64,000 bases of DNA from Bacillota bacterium (GCA_021806565.1 JAJZXK010000003.1:18512-82511), one strand, 5' to 3'. Shown: positions 29,022 to 38,921, counted from the stretch's first letter. Numbers and translations: made by a program. The notes: a model not told the origin generated them from the letters alone.

Positions 29022-30836
29022 TCAAGCGCTGGCGTCGGTGATGTCGCGCGTCAGCGCCCCATACTCCCGGGCCTCGTCCCCGCGCACCAGCACCGTGCCG
29101 ACATGCACCTCCCGCGCATGGAAGACGGCGTCGGCCCCGATCTCGATGCGGGTCTCCACCTCGCCTTCCGAGCCGACCACGCCCAGGAGCGCGCCGCGTT
29201 CGGCCCGGACGCTTCCGCCCCGCACCGACCCGTCACAGCGCAGTTGACCGCCGCAAACGATGCTGCTGCGCAGGGATCCCTGGTCGCCCAGCAGGACGTT
29301 GCCCGTGGCCTCGACCCGCGCGTTGTGCAGATGATCGGCGCGGCAGGAGCCGACGCGTTTGAGGGCGCGGCGCATCGAAACGACGGCCGCCCCGACCACC
29401 ATGGCCGCGCCGCCGGCCTGCGCAGGTTGCAGCCGGTTTTCGGTGATGCGGGCCAGCGCCCCGAGCAACCGCACCAGGTCGCTGACCTCTGGGTCGAGCG
29501 TCGCCTCCGTGCGGCCGAGCTGTTGCACCAAGCGGGAGGCGATCGCGGCCATGCGGCCCGGGCGCGACGGCAGCGTGCCCGCCGCGAGGTCCGAGAGCAG
29601 GTCGCGCAGATCGATGGTTCCGGGCAGGGCCACGGTATAGGCAAGTCCAGGCCCGCCCGCCACCAGGACGGCATTGACCGCCCCTCCCTCCACCCGCACG
29701 CTGCCACGCGCCTCCAGGCGGGCGTGCTGCACCGCCCCCCGCACCCGGACGCAGCCGGAGGCCTGAACGGTACGCCCGGGCAGGATGTCGCCCTCAATCC
29801 AGACGTCACCGTCGAAAAAGATGTCGCCGCAGGCGGCATCGACGTCCCCGGCGACCTGGCGCTCCGGGTAGACGGCGACAAAGACATGCTCTTGGTCGAC
29901 CACCACCTCCGGATGGCCGGAGACCGCCGCGATAGCCGTTTGGCCGTCCGCGCTGGTCCGCACCCCCGGACCACACTGCACTACCGGGGCCCACGGCACC
30001 GGTCCGGTTCCGATCGCCTCTCCGGTCACCGCCTGCCCGGGCGCGGGCGCCACCCCGGGCCGCACCTGGACGACCGGGCAGCCGATCTCGATGAAGGGAC
30101 GGCCGGTCGAGGTCCACACATCCACAGCCTCCGGATCGGCTGGGGATGGTGGCTCCCGCAGGGCGCCGTGGATCGTCGTCCAGACGCTGCCGGATGCGCC
30201 CGGTACCGGCGGGCTGCCTTCCGCGATCAGGACCCGGTGCTCCGGTTGGGCCAACGCCTCCTGCGCCGCGCCCGGGCGCACCGGGCGGTGCACGCCGGCC
30301 TCGACAAGTGCGGTTGCGACATCTTCGGCCTGGAAGGGCAAGGACCCCACGTCGCGCGTCGCTTCGACCTCCAACCGCACCCGCTGGGCGGCCGCGACGG
30401 CGCGCGGCTCCACCCTCCGGCGCGTCGGTGGATGGGCCGTAACCCAGGCCCGCATGCGGTCGTCGGAGATCTCCACGTCGATCCACGCCGGAACCTCTTC
30501 CAAGACCGGCACGAGCCTGGCATCATCCTCGGCGCGCAGCACCACGTCGCCCGACACCCGCTCGCCGTTGAGCCACAGTGCCACCTCGGCGTCCGCCTCC
30601 ACCACCAGGACCGGCCAGCGCCCCCGACCGGCGGGGTTGACGACGCGCAGGCGACCGCCCTCGATGCAAACAGACCCGTCCTGGCCCGCGTCGACCGCGG
30701 GCGGTACCGCCGCGGGGGCCGCCTCGGGTCCAGTATCCGCGGGCGGCTCACCCCGCGGCGGCGGTGCCTCCGCCGTGACCGCCGGCAGGGAGTCCTCTTC
30801 CACGTCCTTGTGTGTCCCGCGGCTCCACCAGCGCAT
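29022..30836 (-). CDS. FapA/DUF342 family protein
   Basis: Beta-helix-like C-terminus: GDIFFDGDVWIEGDILPGRTVQASGCVRVRGAVQHARLEARGSVRVEGG...GNVLLGDQGSLRSSIVCGGQLRCDGSVRGGSVRAERGALLG. Confidence 0.8.
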   Translation of the reverse strand: MRWWSRGTHKDVEEDSLPAVTAEAPPPRGEPPADTGPEAAPAAVPPAVDAGQDGSVCIEGGRLRVVNPAGRGRWPVLVVEADAEVALWLNGERVSGDVVLRAEDDARLVPVLEEVPAWIDVEISDDRMRAWVTAHPPTRRRVEPRAVAAAQRVRLEVEATRDVGSLPFQAEDVATALVEAGVHRPVRPGAAQEALAQPEHRVLIAEGSPPVPGASGSVWTTIHGALREPPSPADPEAVDVWTSTGRPFIEIGCPVVQVRPGVAPAPGQAVTGEAIGTGPVPWAPVVQCGPGVRTSADGQTAIAAVSGHPEVVVDQEHVFVAVYPERQVAGDVDAACGDIFFDGDVWIEGDILPGRTVQASGCVRVRGAVQHARLEARGSVRVEGGAVNAVLVAGGPGLAYTVALPGTIDLRDLLSDLAAGTLPSRPGRMAAIASRLVQQLGRTEATLDPEVSDLVRLLGALARITENRLQPAQAGGAAMVVGAAVVSMRRALKRVGSCRADHLHNARVEATGNVLLGDQGSLRSSIVCGGQLRCDGSVRGGSVRAERGALLGVVGSEGEVETRIEIGADAVFHAREVHVGTVLVRGDEAREYGALTRDITDASA

Positions 30837-30879
30837 ACCACCATCCGGACGGCCGGCGGACGCCGGGCCGCCCGGACGT

Positions 30880-33513
30880 TCACCCCCCGTACGCAGACTG
30901 GGAACCCGGAGGATCGCCGGCGCGCGGCGACGACCACTCCGGCGGCCCCCCGGGCCGCGCCAGCATCGCCTCCAGGGCGGCCGGCCCCAGGGGCCGGGCA
31001 AAGAAATGACCTTGGCCCAAGAGACAACCCATGCGGTGCAACTGGACGGCCTGCTCCCGCCGCTCGACACCCAGCGCGACGACGTCAATGTTCAGCGACC
31101 GGCCCATCCCCAGCACCACGCTGCCGGTGGCACCGCGGAGGATGCCCTGGTCGATCTTGACGATGTCCGCGCCCAGATCCGCCAACCGCTCCAAAGACCC
31201 CTCCTGCGGCCGGAAGTTGTCGACCGCCAGACGCACACCCTGCTGGCGAACGAAGCGGACGAACCCCAGCAGGGGCCCGGGAGCGTCGGCTGCGCCATGC
31301 AGGGCCGGCGCGGCCACCTCCAGCACCAGGCTGGACAGCGGCAGCCCGGTTTCGTCGAGCACCGCACCCAGTTCGTCCACCAGTCCCGGGTGGCGCAACT
31401 GCCGCACGGCGAGGTTCACATGCACCGCGAGCGGGGGAATGGCCGGCCGCCGACTGTGCCAAGCGCGCACCTGGGCGCAGGCCTGCCGCAGGACCCACCA
31501 CCCGATGGGCAGGATCAGCCCCGAATCCTCCAACTGCGCGAAGAACTCGGGTGGTGCCAGCACGCCGCGGTCCGGGTGGCGCCAGCGCACCAGCGCCTCG
31601 ACGGCGGTTACTCGGCCCGTGTCCAACGCGACGGTGGGTTGGTAGTAAACGGCGAACTCCTTGCGTTCGATCGCCAGCCGCAACGCCGGCTCCAGGTCCC
31701 GCCGCACCCGGGCCGGCAGCACGTTTGCGCCGTCACGCTCGACCGGGAGCCCACCGGCCGCCCGCGCGTCCTCCAGGGCGTCCCGCGCCGCCTCCAGCCA
31801 TTGGTCGCCATGGCCGCCCGCCGTTTCGGCCAAGCAGACGCCGACCAGCACGGCGGCATCGAGGCCGGCGCTGACCCGCTCGCGCAGGCGCTCGGCCACC
31901 CGCGCCGCCTCCGGGGCACCTCCGACCATCTCCAGCAGGACGGCGAGTCGCCCTTCGCCCAAGAAACAGGCGCTGTCCCGTTCGCGTAAGTCGAGCCGCA
32001 CCAACTCCGCGATCCGGCGCTGCGCACCGACGGCGGCCTCGCCCACGACCTCGAGCAAGAGCAGCGCCGAGCGCGCCCGCCCTCCCTCGCGCACAAGGGC
32101 CTGGTCGAGCCGGTCCAAAAACAGCGCCGGCGCCGGCAGTCCGGTCAGGGGGTCCTGAAGGGTGTCCGGACCGGCGGCCGCGGGCAGCAGCGTCAGCACC
32201 GTGCCGCGCACGTCCGGGTCAGCCGTCTGTCGGGCCCCGCGGGCCTCCACGGGGAGCCATCCACCCCGGTGGCGCACCCGTAGCCGGATGCCCACTGCCG
32301 ACCCGTCCGCATCGGCCTCCCTGTGCCACGCGACCCAATCCTCGGGATGAACGAAGCCGCGCAGTTCCCCGCCCTCGACCGGCGCAAGTCCATCCCCCAG
32401 CAAGACCTGGAAAGCGGGGTTGGCGGCGCGCACCAAGCCGGCGGGATCGATCAGCGCCACCGCCGCGGCACAGTTGCGCCAGAGGGCGGCGGTCCGCGCG
32501 GCCTCACGCCGGGCCCGCTCCAGGCGGGCGGCGCCCTCCAGCCCCGCGGTCAGGCTGGCAGCGATCTCGGCCAATCCCTCGGCGCGGGATGCGTCAAACC
32601 GGGATGCGCCCAACAGCAGCAGGCCGCTGGGGTGCGCCCCGGCGCCGACTGCCGCGGCCCACACCACCTCCCGCGTCAGCGGGCCACCGCCGGCGACCAC
32701 CGCCGCGCACTCCACCGCCGTCAGCGCCACGGCACGTCCCGCGCCCAGGACGCCGCGCCGCTCCCGGGACAGTCTCTCCCAGTCCACCACCGCATCGGCG
32801 GCAACCCCGCGACCGGCCGCCAACGGCATGAGGCGCACCTCGGCGCCCGCGTCGGCGCCGGCGGAAAAGACGCCGGCCGCCCCGTCGCCGGCCGTCAGCG
32901 CCAGGGCGGCATCGGCTGCGGCCCTGGCCCACCCATCTGGACCCGTGCCGGCAGCCGCCGCCAGGGACGCCCGGGCCCGCTCCAGGGCCCGGGCGTCCTC
33001 CACGCGTTGGCGTTGCTCCGCAAGGCCCGCGGTCAGGGCCTGGAGCGCGGCGGCGGCCACAACCAGCAGCGTCCACTGTGACAGCACGGCGGCCACCGAC
33101 GGCGGGTGGACTCCGGGCGCAAACGCCGTGCCCAAGGCGAAGGCGGCTCCGTACGCTCCGGCCGCCCAGGCGGCCAAGCGCAAATCCGGTGCCGCGATCG
33201 CCCAGAGTCCGACGCCGACATAGACGAGGACAGCCGCCCGCGGCGGGCCGCCCGCAGCCGCAACCGCCACGGCCGCGAGCACAGCCTCCGGTGCCAGCCA
33301 GCCCGCCGGCCGGTCGCGGCCCGCCCCCCACCCCGCGCGCCACCAGACCGCGGCCAGAAGTGGTGGCGCCAGAGCACCAGCGGCCCGCCACGTCCAGGCC
33401 TGACGGGTCGTGAGGGCCAGGACTGCGTCCAGCACCGCCCACGCAACCCCGGAAGCGATCAACCACCGCGCGACGGCCTCCGGCACCGCCGCAGACCTGC
33501 CCGCACCCGCCAT
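30880..33513 (-). CDS. Membrane-anchored degenerate GGDEF / EAL domain protein
   Basis: N-terminal TM segments; PLTGLPAPALFLDRLDQAL...GEGRLAVLLE in place of GGDEF; EALVRWRHPDRGVLAPPEFF EAL core, but AVDNFRPQEGSL in place of DDFGTGYSSL. Confidence 0.85.
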   Translation of the reverse strand: MAGAGRSAAVPEAVARWLIASGVAWAVLDAVLALTTRQAWTWRAAGALAPPLLAAVWWRAGWGAGRDRPAGWLAPEAVLAAVAVAAAGGPPRAAVLVYVGVGLWAIAAPDLRLAAWAAGAYGAAFALGTAFAPGVHPPSVAAVLSQWTLLVVAAAALQALTAGLAEQRQRVEDARALERARASLAAAAGTGPDGWARAAADAALALTAGDGAAGVFSAGADAGAEVRLMPLAAGRGVAADAVVDWERLSRERRGVLGAGRAVALTAVECAAVVAGGGPLTREVVWAAAVGAGAHPSGLLLLGASRFDASRAEGLAEIAASLTAGLEGAARLERARREAARTAALWRNCAAAVALIDPAGLVRAANPAFQVLLGDGLAPVEGGELRGFVHPEDWVAWHREADADGSAVGIRLRVRHRGGWLPVEARGARQTADPDVRGTVLTLLPAAAGPDTLQDPLTGLPAPALFLDRLDQALVREGGRARSALLLLEVVGEAAVGAQRRIAELVRLDLRERDSACFLGEGRLAVLLEMVGGAPEAARVAERLRERVSAGLDAAVLVGVCLAETAGGHGDQWLEAARDALEDARAAGGLPVERDGANVLPARVRRDLEPALRLAIERKEFAVYYQPTVALDTGRVTAVEALVRWRHPDRGVLAPPEFFAQLEDSGLILPIGWWVLRQACAQVRAWHSRRPAIPPLAVHVNLAVRQLRHPGLVDELGAVLDETGLPLSSLVLEVAAPALHGAADAPGPLLGFVRFVRQQGVRLAVDNFRPQEGSLERLADLGADIVKIDQGILRGATGSVVLGMGRSLNIDVVALGVERREQAVQLHRMGCLLGQGHFFARPLGPAALEAMLARPGGPPEWSSPRAGDPPGSQSAYGG

Positions 33514-33616
33514 CGGTCCACCCTCCCCGCGCACCACGCCGGACCGGTGCGGCAACGCCGACCCTCCTGTCTCTGATCGGGCTTGGCGCGCATCGGGTTT
33601 AGCGTGGTCGCCGCGT

Positions 33617-34705
33617 TCAGACGCCGGGTACGGGCCGCGGGTGGTATCCCGCGGCGGGGGCCGCGTGGCTCAGGGCGTCATAGACCGGACGACGCCTGGT
33701 GGCGACAAAAAGGTATTCGACGTTGCGCGTGTGGGACACGGAGCCGACCTTCACCCCGCCGGGGCTGTAGATGCCGATCCGCGAGCCGATGTAGCGCGGA
33801 TGCTCCCGCTGCAACCGCACCACGAATCGCCCGTCTCCGAGACAGTCCTCGATGTCGGCCGCCGTCAGATACCCCTCGTTGCTGAAAGAGACGACCACGT
33901 GGTCGGCCCGCAAGGCCGCGACCAGGCTGCGTAGGGCCTGCGGCGCCGAGCCCTTATGGTTGAAGGCACTCTTGCGCGTGCGGCAGTCCAGGCGCTTGCG
34001 GGCGACGCCGTAGGTCGGCGGGCAGTCCCAGAGCACCAGCGTCTCCCACAGATGGTAGTTGCCAAGATACGAATGTTGGTTGTACGGGGGGTCCAGATAC
34101 ACCAGATCCACCTCAACGGCCTCGGCCGCCGCCTGCGCCTCTCCCTGCAGCGACCAGCCTGGCCCCGCGAGCAGCGGCGGGACGGACAGGTTCAAGTCCC
34201 CGAGGGCCCGCGGCGCCCACCGCTTCAAGTACGCCATCTGCACGCCCGTCGTCGAATCGACCCGGTCGGCCGCCAGCATGAGGCTGGTCAGCAGGATGGC
34301 ACGCAGTTGGTCGTCCGAGCCGCACACATCCGGAATGGCGTCGCGGACCGCCTGGATGCGGCGGGCGTTTTTCGGGTGGAAGAAGCGGGCCTCCTCCGCA
34401 TACAGCGCGGAAAACCACCCGTCGCGGCCGGTGAGCCGGTTCAGGTCCGCCAGGAGGCCGCGCAGTGCGTCCTCACTGTAGTGGCGCGCATCGGCCGCGA
34501 CCAGCGCCGTGGCGAGGACATGCCCGTAGGTCATCAGATCGTTGGCGACGACCTCGAAACCTGCCGCCTTGAATGCGTGCGCCACGCGCGCCGAACCGGA
34601 AAAGAGGTCGCCGACCCGCCGCACGGGCGCGACGCGGCCGACCTCCGCCACGGTCGACAGGATCCAGGGAACAAGCGCGCGTTTGGATCCGATGTACTTG
34701 ATCAC
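33617..34705 (-). CDS. D12-class N6-adenine-specific DNA methyltransferase
   Basis: VIKYIGSKRALVPWI...VGDLFSGSARVAHAFKAAGFEVVANDLMTYGHVLA...VDLVYLDPPYNQHSYLGNYHLWETLV (DPPY). Confidence 0.9.
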   Translation of the reverse strand: MIKYIGSKRALVPWILSTVAEVGRVAPVRRVGDLFSGSARVAHAFKAAGFEVVANDLMTYGHVLATALVAADARHYSEDALRGLLADLNRLTGRDGWFSALYAEEARFFHPKNARRIQAVRDAIPDVCGSDDQLRAILLTSLMLAADRVDSTTGVQMAYLKRWAPRALGDLNLSVPPLLAGPGWSLQGEAQAAAEAVEVDLVYLDPPYNQHSYLGNYHLWETLVLWDCPPTYGVARKRLDCRTRKSAFNHKGSAPQALRSLVAALRADHVVVSFSNEGYLTAADIEDCLGDGRFVVRLQREHPRYIGSRIGIYSPGGVKVGSVSHTRNVEYLFVATRRRPVYDALSHAAPAAGYHPRPVPGV

Positions 34706-34770
34706 GGCTGCCGCCCCCGTGGTGCCGATCGTCGGGTCGCGCACCCGCCGCAGCCCGCACCGCAGAAGAT

Positions 34771-34836
34771 GCCTCGCCTGTGCGAACGGCCCTGCCTCGG
34801 CCCGACGCCGCGCAGGGCCGTTCACACAGGCGAGGC
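34771..34836. repeat. Long inverted repeat (25-bp arms, 1 mismatch, 16-nt loop)
   Basis: GCCTCGCCTGTGCGAACGGCCCTGC (34771-34795) vs GCAGGGCCGTTCACACAGGCGAGGC (34812-34836). Confidence 0.9.
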
Positions 34837-35853
34837 CGCGGCCCGACGCCGGACCGAGCCGGCGGGGACGCCCGCCAGATGAGCCCAGGCCGCCACCAAC
34901 CGCTCCTGCGCGCCGTCCAGACCGATGCCGCGCAACTGGGCCCCGGCGGAGGTCGGATGGCCGCCGCCGCCCAAAAGGTGCGCCAGCGGCAGCACATCGT
35001 GGCCGCGGGAGCGGAAGCGCAGCCGCACCCCCTGGACACCCTCCTGCAGCACGACCAACACGCCGCCGGCGGGAGGCGAAAGGTGCGTCGGGAGCATGGC
35101 GTGCTCGTACGGGCCGATCCCGTGGCGCCTGGGCTGGTCGACCGTCACCGCCACCGCGGCCAACGGCGGCGCCCCCGGTGCGGTGAGCCAGCCCATCGCC
35201 CCTTCGACCTCCGCCAGCAGGGCCCAGAACCCGGGCGAGCGGCGGTGAAAACGCTCGGCGGCGGCCCCACAATCCGCCCCGGACCGGGCGAACCGTTCGG
35301 CCCAGGCGAAGGCGTCCGGTCCACCGACCTCGCGGAAGCCGGAGGTGTCGCCGAGCAGACCCGCATAGAGCGTAGTGGCCAGAGCGCCGTCCGCCTCCAC
35401 CCCGAGCGCGTCGGCCAGCGCCGCCACCAAACAGGTGCAGGACGGGGCCGGAGTCACCCAGTCGGCCTCCACCCCGAAGCCTGGGTTGTCCTCATGGTGG
35501 TCGAGGCAGAAGGTGACCGGCCCGGGAACCTGCAGCCGCTCGGGACGCGCCGTGTCGACGGCGATGCGGACCGCCGCCGCCGCGTCCGCCCGTTGCAGCG
35601 CCGGGTCCAGCACCCAGGCGTGGAGATCCGGCACCTCCGGCGCCTCGACCCGGGCGCGCTTACCCATGTGGCGCAGCACGGTGCAGAGTGCCGCGGCCGA
35701 AGCCAGAGCATCCACATCCGGCAGCACGTGCGGCACGATCACGAACCCGTCCGCCCCGTTCAGCCCCGCAACCAACGCGCGCGGTACCGTCAGGCCGCCC
35801 GCCAACCCGTCCCGCTCCCCTTCCAGCCACCGGGGCCGCACCCAGGCGGCCAT
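34822..35853 (-). CDS. DHH/DHHA1 family phosphoesterase (NrnA-like)
   Basis: HVLPDVDALASAAALCTVL, CLDHHEDNPGF, GLLGDTSGF, LLGGGGHPTSAGAQL. Confidence 0.85.
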   Translation of the reverse strand: MAAWVRPRWLEGERDGLAGGLTVPRALVAGLNGADGFVIVPHVLPDVDALASAAALCTVLRHMGKRARVEAPEVPDLHAWVLDPALQRADAAAAVRIAVDTARPERLQVPGPVTFCLDHHEDNPGFGVEADWVTPAPSCTCLVAALADALGVEADGALATTLYAGLLGDTSGFREVGGPDAFAWAERFARSGADCGAAAERFHRRSPGFWALLAEVEGAMGWLTAPGAPPLAAVAVTVDQPRRHGIGPYEHAMLPTHLSPPAGGVLVVLQEGVQGVRLRFRSRGHDVLPLAHLLGGGGHPTSAGAQLRGIGLDGAQERLVAAWAHLAGVPAGSVRRRAAASPV

Positions 35854-35902
35854 CCGCCGGCTGCCTGCACATCAAAGTGCGGCGCGCCGCCAAGGCGGGG
35901 CG

Positions 35903-36172
35903 TCAGCGCGCCGGCGGGGCCTTGCCGGTCCCGGCCGCGCGAGCATGCGGCGCGCGGCCTTCCGCATCTGCCCGGCCGCGGGGAGCGGCGGCGGCGCGCC
36001 GCAGGTAGCGGACGAACCAGGAGTCCTCCCCGCCGTCCCCGGAGACACGCAGGAACCGTGAGAAGTTGTCCTCGTTAGCGCGGGATGTCCCCCGCGGCGT
36101 ATCCGGCCCCAAAACCGCCTGCCCCCCATGCCCACCCAGGACACGCCGCCGACCGGCCACGGACCCAGACAC
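35903..36172 (-). CDS. Hypothetical protein, possibly translationally coupled to desaturase
   Basis: GTG start overlaps the upstream stop (TAGTG); TSRANEDNFSRFLRVSGDGGEDSWFVRYLRRAA; weak evidence. Confidence 0.3.
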   Translation of the reverse strand: MSGSVAGRRRVLGGHGGQAVLGPDTPRGTSRANEDNFSRFLRVSGDGGEDSWFVRYLRRAAAAPRGRADAEGRAPHARAAGTGKAPPAR

Positions 36173-37086
36173 TACGCCAAGGCGGTGCTTCGACCGGCCG
36201 CAATCCGCTGCGCCAAACGGCCCAGCCGGTCGCGGTGGGCAAGAATCTGATAGCGCGCCTCGATGGCCCCGGCCAGGGTCGGCTGTAACTGCGCGATGCG
36301 CCAGTGGCGGACCAACGTCTCGACCACCTGATGATAATACTCGCAGGGGCCGTAGCCGGCATGGTTGGCGATCATGCGCATGCGGGAACGGAAATCGGGC
36401 ATGCCGCGTCCTGGCATGTTGAAATCGCGCAACACCCGCGCGATCGGCCAGACGTAGTTGGGATCGGCCTGCAGGTGCGCGGCGATCACATCGCGATAGA
36501 AGGTGTAGTGGAGCGTCTCGTCCCGCGCCAGCCGCAGGAGGATGCGCGCCAGAGCCGGGTCCTGTTCGGCGCCCGCCCCGGCCACGCTCTGGTAGAAGGC
36601 ACGCGTGGCCAACTCTTGGATCGTGGTGCAGACCATCATCTCGATGGGCGTCTGGTATTCGCCTTCAAACCCCTGTTCCATCACCTCGTGGCGCAGGCGG
36701 TGCAGGTGCTCCGCCTCACCGTTGCGCGTCAGCAGCAGGTAGGTCTGCAGGAGGTCGCTGTGCTGATCCTCCTCGGCGGTCCAGGCGCGCAGGAAGTCGT
36801 GGAGGACGGTGAGGCTGCCGCGAAACATCCCGTCCAGTGCGGTCGTGAACCACGGCAGATTAGCCTCCGTCAGCAACGCCGTCTCGACCGCCACATACAT
36901 GGGCTCGCTCAGGCGCCGCTGCTGCGGCGTCCACGGCACACGTTGCAGGTCGCGGCCCTGCTCCCATGGCAAGAGGGACGCATAGCTCCAGTCCACCCCG
37001 CGGGCGGCCTCGCGATGCCGGACCAACAACTGTCGCAACTTGGGCTCCAGGGTCGCATCGACCCGGGTGAAGACAGCGAAATCCAC
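36172..37086 (-). CDS. Acyl-ACP desaturase (fatty acid desaturase type 2)
   Basis: RAWTAEEDQHSDLLQTYLLLT...MEQGFEGEYQTPIEMMVCTTIQELATRAFYQSVA...LARDETLHYTFYRDVI (diiron EEDQH / DETLH). Confidence 0.9.
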   Translation of the reverse strand: MDFAVFTRVDATLEPKLRQLLVRHREAARGVDWSYASLLPWEQGRDLQRVPWTPQQRRLSEPMYVAVETALLTEANLPWFTTALDGMFRGSLTVLHDFLRAWTAEEDQHSDLLQTYLLLTRNGEAEHLHRLRHEVMEQGFEGEYQTPIEMMVCTTIQELATRAFYQSVAGAGAEQDPALARILLRLARDETLHYTFYRDVIAAHLQADPNYVWPIARVLRDFNMPGRGMPDFRSRMRMIANHAGYGPCEYYHQVVETLVRHWRIAQLQPTLAGAIEARYQILAHRDRLGRLAQRIAAGRSTALA

Positions 37087-37477
37087 GGAACCATCCCCCT
37101 CCGCCGCACAGCGCGAGCGTACGACCTTGCGGGGCTTGGGCCCAACCGCAGGCCGCCGGCGCGGGCCGCGGAACCGGCCGCGTCGCGCCCAAAGAGGACG
37201 GTGCTGCAAAAGGATGGCACATGGCCGTGCCCGATCAGACCGGGCACCCAACCACCAAGCGGAACCCGCAACCGCAGCCTACCACAGCCACAGGACCGGG
37301 TCACCTTCCGACATTTTCCACACCCACCCCGTCACCGTTGCCTGGGGCACCATCGGCCACACCGGAGGCGGGCGGGCCGGAGCCGATCGCCCGCCCGCCC
37401 GGCACCCGGGATCCCAGATGCGCCGGACCACACAAACCACCTGTCGCGACGCCCTCCTGAGTTGGTAGGCTGGCACC

Positions 37478-37948
37478 ATGGAGACGGTGTATGAGGCTGC
37501 AGGCGGGGCCGGGGGCCTGCTGCGCCTGGCGCAGGCGTGGCATGCCAGGGTGATGGCCGACAAGGTCGTGGCGCACGCGTTCAGCCACGGCTTTGACCCT
37601 CAACACGTCGAGCGCCTGGCGGCGTATTGGTGCGAATCCCTCGGCGGGCCGGCAACCTTCTCCGAGCGGTATGGCGACGAAAGCTCGGTGGTGCGCGTGC
37701 ACAGCGGCAACGGCCGCCACGAGGAGATGGACCGCCGCGCGATCGCCTGTTTCGACCAAGCCTTGGCCGACACCGGTCTTTTTCCCGACGACCGGCTCCG
37801 CCAGACCCTCCACGACTACTTCACCTGGGCCACCACGACCACGATGGCTCGCTATCCGCGCTCCGCCGGCGATGTCCCATCGGGCCTGCGCATCCCGCGC
37901 TGGTCCTGGAATGGAGCCGTCCAGGGATCAGGACCGGCCGAGGCCTGA
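37478..37948 (+). CDS. Truncated haemoglobin (group II-like globin)
   Basis: METVYEAAGGAGGLLRLAQAWHARVMADKVVAHAFSHG...ERLAAYWCESLGGPATFSERYGDESSVVRVHSGNGRHEEMDRRAIACFDQALADTGL. Confidence 0.85.
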   Translation: METVYEAAGGAGGLLRLAQAWHARVMADKVVAHAFSHGFDPQHVERLAAYWCESLGGPATFSERYGDESSVVRVHSGNGRHEEMDRRAIACFDQALADTGLFPDDRLRQTLHDYFTWATTTTMARYPRSAGDVPSGLRIPRWSWNGAVQGSGPAEA

Positions 37949-38244
37949 GCGCGGCAGACGCGAGAGCGCCCGCACACCTCACATTTCAGGTCTCTCGAAG
38001 AAAGCACCACAGGCCAAGCGCGCCCCCCGGCGCGCGGCGCGCAACACCAGGCGGAAGCATTTGAAGCATTGGGTACAGAAGCGACTCCTCTCCGCGTCCG
38101 CCCACCTGACCATCTGGCCGCCGGCCGACCACCACCGGAGGTTGGACACACCGTCCGCCGCCGGCCTGAACGGCTCCGACAACCCCGCACCCAGAGGCCG
38201 GATTCGACCCCCCATACACCAGGGCTGCCGTCCAGATACACCAC

Positions 38245-38274
38245 TTGACAACCGCCTGGAATGCGCGCTAGCAT
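38245..38274 (+). promoter_or_regulatory. Candidate sigma-A-type promoter for sulfate assimilation operon
   Basis: TTGACA (38245-38250), 18-bp spacer, TAGCAT (38269-38274). Confidence 0.6.
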
Positions 38275-38279
38275 CCAGG
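38256..38279. promoter_or_regulatory. Imperfect inverted repeat overlapping -10 (candidate operator)
   Basis: CCTGGaATGC-gcgcta-GCATCCAGG with one bulge. Confidence 0.45.
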
Positions 38280-38284
38280 CACGG

Positions 38285-38318
38285 TAATACACTAATTCCG
38301 ATCGGGAACAGTGCATTA
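38285..38318. promoter_or_regulatory. 34-bp dyad in cysC leader (candidate operator)
   Basis: TAATACACTAATTCCGATCGGGAACAGTGCATTA: 13 of 17 symmetric positions complementary, one more is G-T. Confidence 0.55.
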
Positions 38319-38330
38319 GGGGGAAGCTGG

Positions 38331-38921
38331 ATGGCCACCACCACGCGCGCCGACCGCCTGGAGCAGGGCTTCACCGTTTGGTTCACGGGGCTTTCGGGTG
38401 CAGGCAAGTCCACGCTCAGCAAGGCGCTGGCCGCCGAGTTGCTGCGCAGGGGACGCCGAGTCGAGGTGCTGGACGGTGACGAAGTGCGCACCAACCTCAG
38501 CCGGGGCTTGGGCTTTTCGCGCGAGGACCGCGACGAAAACGTCCAGCGCATCGCCTACGTCTGCCAACTGCTGACGCGCCACGGTGTGGCCGTGCTGTCG
38601 GCGGCCATCTCCCCCTACCAGGAGGCACGGGCACAGGCGCGCGCGCGCATCGGCGCGTTCGTGGAGGTCTACGTGCAGTGCCCGATCCCGGAGTTGGTGC
38701 GGCGCGACGTCAAGGGCCTCTATGCGCGCGCCCTGCGGGGTGAGATCCAGCACTTCACCGGCATCAGCGACCCGTACGAACCACCGGCGCACCCCGACGT
38801 CGTCGTCGACAGCGGCAGCGAAAGCGTGGGCGCCTCGTTGGAGCGCATCGTCCGCCACCTCGAACTGCGCGGCTACATCCCGGTGGCCATGGCCGAACCC
38901 GGCGCGGCCGACGCCGACTAG
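38331..38921 (+). CDS. cysC: Adenylylsulfate kinase
   Basis: GFTVWFTGLSGAGKSTLSKALAAELLRRGRRVEVLDGDEVRTNLSRGLGFSREDRDENVQRIAYV...ISPYQEAR. Confidence 0.95.
   Translation: MATTTRADRLEQGFTVWFTGLSGAGKSTLSKALAAELLRRGRRVEVLDGDEVRTNLSRGLGFSREDRDENVQRIAYVCQLLTRHGVAVLSAAISPYQEARAQARARIGAFVEVYVQCPIPELVRRDVKGLYARALRGEIQHFTGISDPYEPPAHPDVVVDSGSESVGASLERIVRHLELRGYIPVAMAEPGAADAD

Noticed and set aside
28653-31160. 835-aa plus-strand ORF
   Set aside because: Overlaps rqcH 3' end and is antisense to the FapA-like gene; no domain; shadow ORF.
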